Assembly: GCF_022682305.1 (NCBI RefSeq)
Contig: NZ_CP093528.1
Coordinates: 2,059,501 to 2,123,500, forward strand
Source of the DNA: Shinella zoogloeoides
GTDB lineage: Bacteria; Pseudomonadota; Alphaproteobacteria; Rhizobiales; Rhizobiaceae
Length of the DNA: 64,000 bases
Direction: 5' to 3'
Both the position numbers and the translations under genes were made by a program. Shown piece after piece: positions 59,246 through 64,000 of this stretch. How positions within the stretch are numbered: position 1 is the stretch's first letter; every line of letters begins with the position of its first letter. Under the pieces are notes generated by a model. It ran no database searches. It saw only the letters and a program-made list of their open reading frames with translations, and had not been told where the DNA came from.

Positions 59246-59264
59246 GATTAGCCTGAACCTAATC
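59246..59264. promoter_or_regulatory. LysR-type box GATTAG-N7-CTAATC upstream of the demethylase gene
   Basis: A perfect six-base dyad with seven-base spacer, containing the T-N11-A signature, 75 bases before the demethylase ATG. The adjacent LysR protein (56642) is the natural candidate to bind it. Confidence 0.6.
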
Positions 59265-59338
59265 CATGCTTCCGGAACGCATCATTTACCGAAAGCCCTT
59301 CGCCCAATCCAATAGCCTCACAAACCCCGAGGATTGCC

Positions 59339-61420
59339 ATGCGCGACGCCAAATACGATATCCTGTTCGAGCCCCTCGCGATCGGCCCGCACGTCGCAAA
59401 GAACCGGTTCTACCAGGTGCCGCATTGCAACGGCGGCGGCTATCGTGACCCGTCCGCGGCCGCGGCGATGCGCGGCATCAAGTCGGAAGGCGGCTGGGGC
59501 GTCATCTTCACCGAACAGACCGAGATGCACCACACCTCGGAGATCACGCCCTTCATCGAGCTGCGCCTGTGGGAGGACAAGGACATTCCCGGCCTTCGCC
59601 GCATGTCAGACGCCATGAAGGTGCACGGCGCACTCGCCGGCATCCAGCTCGCCTATTCCGGCATCAACGGCCCGAACTTCTACACCAAGGAAGTACCCCT
59701 CGCCCCCTCGGCGCTGCCGATCCGCACCTTCACCAACGACCCGGTGCAGGCTCGCGCGCTTGACAAGTCCGAGATCAAAGACCTGCGCCGCTGGTTCGTC
59801 AATGCGGCGAAGCGTTCCAAGCTGGCCGGCTTCGACCTCATCTGTCTTTACGGCGCGCACGGCTTCGGCATCTTCCAGCACTTCCTGTCGCGCGCCACCA
59901 ACCAGCGCACGGACGAATATGGCGGAAGCCTCGAAAACCGCTCGCGCTTCGCCCGCGAGGTCGTTGCCGATATCCGCGATGCTGTCGGCGACACGACGGC
60001 GATCACCATGCGCGTCAGCCTCGACGAGACGATCGGCGAACTCGGCTTCTCCAATGCCGAGGTGCGCGAATTCGTCGAGATGAACGCCGACCTGCCCGAC
60101 CTCTGGGACCTCGCGCACGGCGCCTGGGAGGACTGTTCCGGCCCCTCGCGCTTCAAGGAGGAAGGCGCGCAGGAGCTGCTGGTCAGGGGCATCCGGGAAC
60201 TCTCCTCGAAGCCCGTCGTCGGCGTCGGCCGCTTCACCTCGCCTGATGTGATGGCGCGCATGATCCGCCAGGGCGTGCTCGATTTCATCGGCTGCGCCCG
60301 CCCTTCCATCGCCGATCCCTTCCTGCCGAGGAAGATCGAGGAAGGCCGCATCGAGGACATCCGCGAATGCATTGGCTGCAACATGTGCATCACCGGCGAC
60401 ATGACCATGTCGATCAGCCGCTGCACGCAGAACCCGACCTTCATGGAGGAATGGCGCAAGGGCTGGCACCCCGAGCGCATGAACGAGAAGGGCGAGAGCC
60501 AGACGGTGCTCGTCGTCGGCGCCGGCCCCGCCGGCCTCGAAGCCACCCGCGCCCTCTCGCTGCGCGGCTATGACGTGACGCTGGCCGAGGCCACCACCAC
60601 GCTCGGCGGCCGCGTCGCCCGCGAACGGCTGCTGCCCGGCCTTTCGGCCTGGGGCCGCGTCGTCGATTACCGCCAGTACCAGATTTCCCAGCGCACCAAT
60701 GTCGAGACCTATTTCGACAGCCGCCTGACGGCCGAGGATGTGCTGGGCTTCGGCTTCGAGCATGTCGCCATCGCCACCGGCGCGCACTGGCGGCGCGACG
60801 GCGTCGCGCGCCAGCATGTCGTGCCGATGCCGATCGACCCCGCCATGACCCTCTGGACGCCCGACGACGTCATGGCGAAGGTCCATCCGGAAAACCTTAC
60901 CGGCAAGACCGTCGTCGTCTATGACGACGACCACTATTACATGGGCGGCGTGATGGCCGAGGTGATGGCCAAGGCCGGGGCGAACGTCATCCTCGTCACG
61001 CCCTCGGCCTACGTTTCCGACTGGACGCGCAACACGCTGGAACAGGGCGCGATCCATGTGCGCCTCGACGATCTCGGCGTCGACATCCGCCTCAACCGCG
61101 GCGTCACCGCCATCCGCGCGGACGAGGTCGAGACCAACTGCACCTATACCGGCCGCAAGGCCGCCATCGGCTGCGACGCGGTCGTCATGGTCGCCTCGCG
61201 CCTTGCCGAGGACGCGCTCTACAACGACCTCCTCGCCCGGCAGGCGGACTGGGCGGATGCCGGCATCAGAACGGTCAAGATCATCGGCGACGCCAGCGCC
61301 CCGGCCCCCATCGCCTGGGCGACCTATGCGGGCCATCGCTACGCGCGGGAACTGGACACGCCCGATATCGGCGACGCCCTGCCCTTCCGCCGCGAAGTCA
61401 CCCAGCTCGAACCGGCGTGA
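59339..61420 (+). CDS. TMADH/DgcA-family flavoprotein: methylated-amine demethylase
   Basis: A 693-residue old-yellow-enzyme-type dehydrogenase: FMN barrel (1-about 340, with HGFGIFQHFLSR and ATNQRTDEYGGSLENRSRF), a 4Fe-4S segment CIGCNMC followed by a Cys in SISRCTQNP, and FAD/ADP-binding domains (VLVVGAGPAGLEATRALSLRG). Relatives include trimethylamine dehydrogenase, dimethylglycine demethylase DgcA and N-methylproline demethylase StcD; lengths agree. The next gene is 10 bases away and encodes a transporter ATPase, so substrate import and demethylation appear to be in one operon. No DgcB partner is visible. Confidence 0.83.
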   Translation: MRDAKYDILFEPLAIGPHVAKNRFYQVPHCNGGGYRDPSAAAAMRGIKSEGGWGVIFTEQTEMHHTSEITPFIELRLWEDKDIPGLRRMSDAMKVHGALAGIQLAYSGINGPNFYTKEVPLAPSALPIRTFTNDPVQARALDKSEIKDLRRWFVNAAKRSKLAGFDLICLYGAHGFGIFQHFLSRATNQRTDEYGGSLENRSRFAREVVADIRDAVGDTTAITMRVSLDETIGELGFSNAEVREFVEMNADLPDLWDLAHGAWEDCSGPSRFKEEGAQELLVRGIRELSSKPVVGVGRFTSPDVMARMIRQGVLDFIGCARPSIADPFLPRKIEEGRIEDIRECIGCNMCITGDMTMSISRCTQNPTFMEEWRKGWHPERMNEKGESQTVLVVGAGPAGLEATRALSLRGYDVTLAEATTTLGGRVARERLLPGLSAWGRVVDYRQYQISQRTNVETYFDSRLTAEDVLGFGFEHVAIATGAHWRRDGVARQHVVPMPIDPAMTLWTPDDVMAKVHPENLTGKTVVVYDDDHYYMGGVMAEVMAKAGANVILVTPSAYVSDWTRNTLEQGAIHVRLDDLGVDIRLNRGVTAIRADEVETNCTYTGRKAAIGCDAVVMVASRLAEDALYNDLLARQADWADAGIRTVKIIGDASAPAPIAWATYAGHRYARELDTPDIGDALPFRREVTQLEPA

Positions 61421-61430
61421 GGAACGACGC

Positions 61431-62504
61431 ATGACTGAGCCCAAGGCCATCGAAGTGAAGTCGGTTTCCAAAAGCTTCGGGGCCTATCAGGCACTGAAAT
61501 CGGTCAGCTTCGACATCGGCAGCAACGAGTTCTTCACGATGCTCGGCCCTTCCGGCTGCGGCAAGACCACGCTGCTGCGCATGCTCGCCGGCTTCGAAAG
61601 CCCGGATGCAGGCTCGATCCTCTTGAACGGCAAGGAAGTGGTCGCCATTCCGCCGCACAAGCGGCGGGTCAACACGGTTTTCCAGAGCTATGCGCTCTTC
61701 CCGCATATGACGCTGGAGCAGAACGTCGCCTACGGCCTCGAGAACCTCGGCTGGGAGCAGGGCCGCATCAAGACGCGTGTCGGCGAGATGCTCGAGCGCG
61801 TTCATATGGGACCGATGGCAAGGCGCAAGCCCGCCCAGCTCTCGGGCGGCCAGCGCCAGCGCATCGCCCTTGCCCGCGCGCTCGCGCCCGAGCCGGAAGT
61901 GCTGCTGCTCGACGAACCGCTGTCCGCCCTCGACCTGAAGCTGCGACAGGCAATGCGCGACGAGCTGCGCACGCTCCAGCGCGACACCGGCATCACCTTC
62001 GTCTTCGTTACGCACGATCAGGAAGAAGCACTCGACATGTCCGACCGTATCGCCGTGCTCGGCGGCGGCGAGGTGCAGCAGATCGGAACGCCGGCGGAGA
62101 TCTACGAGGAGCCGGTGAACCGCTTCGTCGCCGATTTCGTGGGCGAGACGAATTTCCTCGACGTCGAGGTGCTGGAAGCCTCCGGCGGCGAGGCGACCAT
62201 CCGCACGCCCTTCGGCCTTTCCATCACCGTGCCGGCGACCGGCCCGACCGCCAAGGGCCGCGCGACGCTCTCCGTGCGCCCGGAAAAGATCAATCTCGGC
62301 AATCAGGCAGAAGGCATCACCTTCGAGGGCCGCATCACCAACAAGAACTACATGGGCGGCTACACCCATTACACGCTCGACGTCGCAGGCACGGAGCTGC
62401 GCGCCTCGCGCCGCAACGCCTCCCGCGAGGGCGATACGATCCCACTCGGCGCGACGGTCCCCGTCGGCTTCGTCGCGGGTTCCGCGCGGGTGCTGGCGGC
62501 ATGA
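61431..62504 (+). CDS. ABC transporter ATP-binding protein (PotA/spermidine-putrescine type)
   Basis: A 357-residue ABC ATPase with Walker A GPSGCGKTT, signature LSGGQRQR, Walker B VLLLDEPLSALD and a C-terminal TOBE domain, the PotA layout. It starts 10 bases after the demethylase gene (AGGAACGAC site) and overlaps the permease gene by four bases. Likely imports the amine used by the enzymes of this locus; polyamine itself is not certain. Confidence 0.92.
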   Translation: MTEPKAIEVKSVSKSFGAYQALKSVSFDIGSNEFFTMLGPSGCGKTTLLRMLAGFESPDAGSILLNGKEVVAIPPHKRRVNTVFQSYALFPHMTLEQNVAYGLENLGWEQGRIKTRVGEMLERVHMGPMARRKPAQLSGGQRQRIALARALAPEPEVLLLDEPLSALDLKLRQAMRDELRTLQRDTGITFVFVTHDQEEALDMSDRIAVLGGGEVQQIGTPAEIYEEPVNRFVADFVGETNFLDVEVLEASGGEATIRTPFGLSITVPATGPTAKGRATLSVRPEKINLGNQAEGITFEGRITNKNYMGGYTHYTLDVAGTELRASRRNASREGDTIPLGATVPVGFVAGSARVLAA

Positions 62505-63430
62505 CGGACAGCGCCCTCCATATCCCCGCCGAAACGGTGCGCGCGCCCCGCGCCCGTTTCTGGCATGATCTTTCCTTCTGGGGCCTGCTGCCCTCGCGCC
62601 TGCTGATGGGCTTCGCGCTGATCCTGCCGATCTTCATCATCGCCGCCGTCTCCGTGGCGACACGCGGCGCCTATGGCGGCTTCACCTGGGATTTCAACCT
62701 CGCCGGCTACAGCCAGATCCTCTTCAACGAGGGCTGGACCGGGGAGCTGGAATTCACCCCGCAATACCTCCTGATCATCGGCCGCACCTTCCTGCTTGCC
62801 GGCGCTACAACGCTGATCTGCCTCCTCTTCGCCGTGCCGGTCGCCTATTTCATCTCGCGCCAGCCGCCGGGCCGCAAGGCGGCACTCGTCTATCTCGTGA
62901 CGCTGCCCTTCTGGGTCTCGATGATCCTGCGCGTCTATGCCTGGATGATCATTCTCGGCAAGGACGGCACCTTGCCGAAATTGCTGGAAACGCTCGGCTT
63001 TCCCGCCGGCATGAGCTTCATGTTCAACGACGGCGCGACGCTGACCGCCATGGTCTATACCGCCATGCCCCTGATGGTGCTGCCGGTCTTCGCCTCCATC
63101 GAGAAGCTGGACGGCACCCTGATCGAGGCCTCGCACGACCTTTACGGCGATCGCTGGGTGACGCTGCGCCGGGTGATCCTGCCGCTGACGGCGCCGGGCC
63201 TCACAGCCGGCGCCATCCTCGTCTTCGTCCCCTCGCTCGGCGCGGTGCTGGAGCCGACCCTGATGGGCGGCGGCAAGCAGATGATGATGGGCTCGCTCAT
63301 CCAGCTCCAGTTCGGCGGCGGCCGCAACTGGCCCTTCGGCGCGGCCATCGCCATGGCGCTGATGGCTCTCGTCATGGTCTTCCTGATCTTCACGGCGCTG
63401 CGCGCCGCCCAGCGGGAGGCGACGCCATGA
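62501..63430 (+). CDS. ABC transporter permease (PotB type)
   Basis: A 309-residue inner-membrane permease with six predicted spans and the EAA-loop segment IEASHDLYGDRWVTLRRVILP. ATGA overlaps with the ATPase gene before it and the second permease gene after it show a tightly coupled operon. Confidence 0.92.
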   Translation: MTDSALHIPAETVRAPRARFWHDLSFWGLLPSRLLMGFALILPIFIIAAVSVATRGAYGGFTWDFNLAGYSQILFNEGWTGELEFTPQYLLIIGRTFLLAGATTLICLLFAVPVAYFISRQPPGRKAALVYLVTLPFWVSMILRVYAWMIILGKDGTLPKLLETLGFPAGMSFMFNDGATLTAMVYTAMPLMVLPVFASIEKLDGTLIEASHDLYGDRWVTLRRVILPLTAPGLTAGAILVFVPSLGAVLEPTLMGGGKQMMMGSLIQLQFGGGRNWPFGAAIAMALMALVMVFLIFTALRAAQREATP

Positions 63431-64000
63431 GCATCCGCCACGACGTCAAGCGCTATCCGGGCCTTGCCCCGCTCACCGTCTTCTTCTTCCTTTATCTCTA
63501 TGCGCCGCTCGCGGTCATCGTCGTCTATTCCTTCAACGCCAACCGTGTGGCAGGCGTGTGGACCGGCTTTTCGCTGAAATGGTACGGCTCGGCGCTCAAC
63601 AATGCCGCGCTGATGAACGCGCTGGAGACCTCGCTGACGGTCGCGGCCATCGCCACCGTCGTCTCCACCCTCGTCGCGCTTTCCGCCGCGCTCGCCATCA
63701 TCCGCGGCAAGAACCTGCGCTTCCGCAAGCTCTCCGAGACCATCGTCAACCTGCCGCTGCTGCTGCCGGAAATCGTGCTGGCCGTCGCGACGCTCCTTCT
63801 CTTCTCGCTGCTCGATATCCAGAACGGCATGCTGCGGCTCACCATCGCCCATTCCGCCTTCTGCACGCCCTTCGCCTTCCTGCCGATCCGCGCCCGCCTG
63901 CAGGGCATGTCGCTGGATTTCGAAGAGGCGAGCGCCGACCTCTATGCCGACCGCTGGACGACCTTCCGCCGCGTGACGCTGCCGCTGATCTTCCCCGGTG
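63427..64000 (+). CDS. ABC transporter permease (PotC type), 3' end outside window
   Basis: The first 191 codons of the second permease, with hydrophobic spans from FFFLYLYAPLAVIVVYSF and the EAA-loop segment ASADLYADRWTTFRRVTLP at the edge. Overlaps the PotB gene as ATGA. The substrate-binding protein, absent so far, is expected just beyond 64000. Confidence 0.92.
   Translation, partial: MSIRHDVKRYPGLAPLTVFFFLYLYAPLAVIVVYSFNANRVAGVWTGFSLKWYGSALNNAALMNALETSLTVAAIATVVSTLVALSAALAIIRGKNLRFRKLSETIVNLPLLLPEIVLAVATLLLFSLLDIQNGMLRLTIAHSAFCTPFAFLPIRARLQGMSLDFEEASADLYADRWTTFRRVTLPLIFPG

Noticed and set aside
1..64000. Mobile elements, integrases or attachment sites
   Set aside because: No transposase, integrase, phage gene, IS-type terminal repeat or tRNA-associated duplication was seen; gene content and base use are even across the window.

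Overview
The window reads as chromosome of a Rhizobiaceae-type alphaproteobacterium (Ensifer/Sinorhizobium, Shinella or Rhizobium relatives). This rests on the high G+C, the acpXL very-long-chain acyl cassette for lipid A, an FnrN-type oxygen regulator, the Pseudomonas denitrificans-style aerobic cob genes, several DUF1127 micro-proteins, and an aerobic MttB/corrinoid cluster next to bmt. No insertion sequence, integrase, CRISPR array, rRNA or tRNA was found, so this looks like core chromosome.

Layout. 1-3.2 kb: end of the acpXL-fabZ-fabF2-fabF1 operon (minus strand). 3.4-5.6 kb: hemN and fnrN, divergent around FNR/FixK boxes. 5.7-7.1 kb: an L,D-transpeptidase and a PAP2 membrane protein. 7.2-11.8 kb: cobE-cobA-cobB-cobC-cobD, an overlapping minus-strand operon. 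12-19.4 kb: a TauE/SafE permease and cobP-cobW-cobN-cobO behind a cobalamin riboswitch and a short leader ORF. 19.5-22.9 kb: a coiled-coil peptidoglycan-binding protein and cobQ. 23-27.3 kb: a quaternary-amine binding protein, its ABC ATPase (no permease nearby) and betaine-homocysteine methyltransferase. 27.3-34.3 kb: aminotransferase with PAS-HTH regulator, LysR/DUF1127 pair, ECF sigma with VWA protein, phosphodiester glycosidase.

34.4-45.2 kb is the most interesting part: a Fe-S protein, an MttB-family methyltransferase, a corrinoid protein, DUF1638, a formyltransferase-like protein, a MetV/MetF pair, a pterin-dependent methyltransferase, a phasin-like protein and an ASKHA/2Fe-2S corrinoid activator. 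Together they form a plausible route: N-methyl substrate -> Co(I) corrinoid -> methyl-THF -> methylene-THF. It sits close to B12 synthesis, betaine uptake, bmt and a GlxA/GbdR-like regulator (48.2 kb), so supply and use of corrinoid and methyl groups appear linked here.

45.6-55 kb: a second LysR/DUF1127 group, GNAT, the GlxA-type regulator, a double-receiver protein with one degenerate receiver, a large mechanosensitive channel, DUF924 and a mannitol-dehydrogenase-family oxidoreductase. 55.2-64 kb: an amine-catabolism locus (flavoprotein monooxygenase, LysR, aldehyde dehydrogenase, TMADH/DgcA-like demethylase and a polyamine-type ABC transporter) that runs off the right edge. Starts were chosen by Shine-Dalgarno fit and overlaps; substrates are inferred from family and context.
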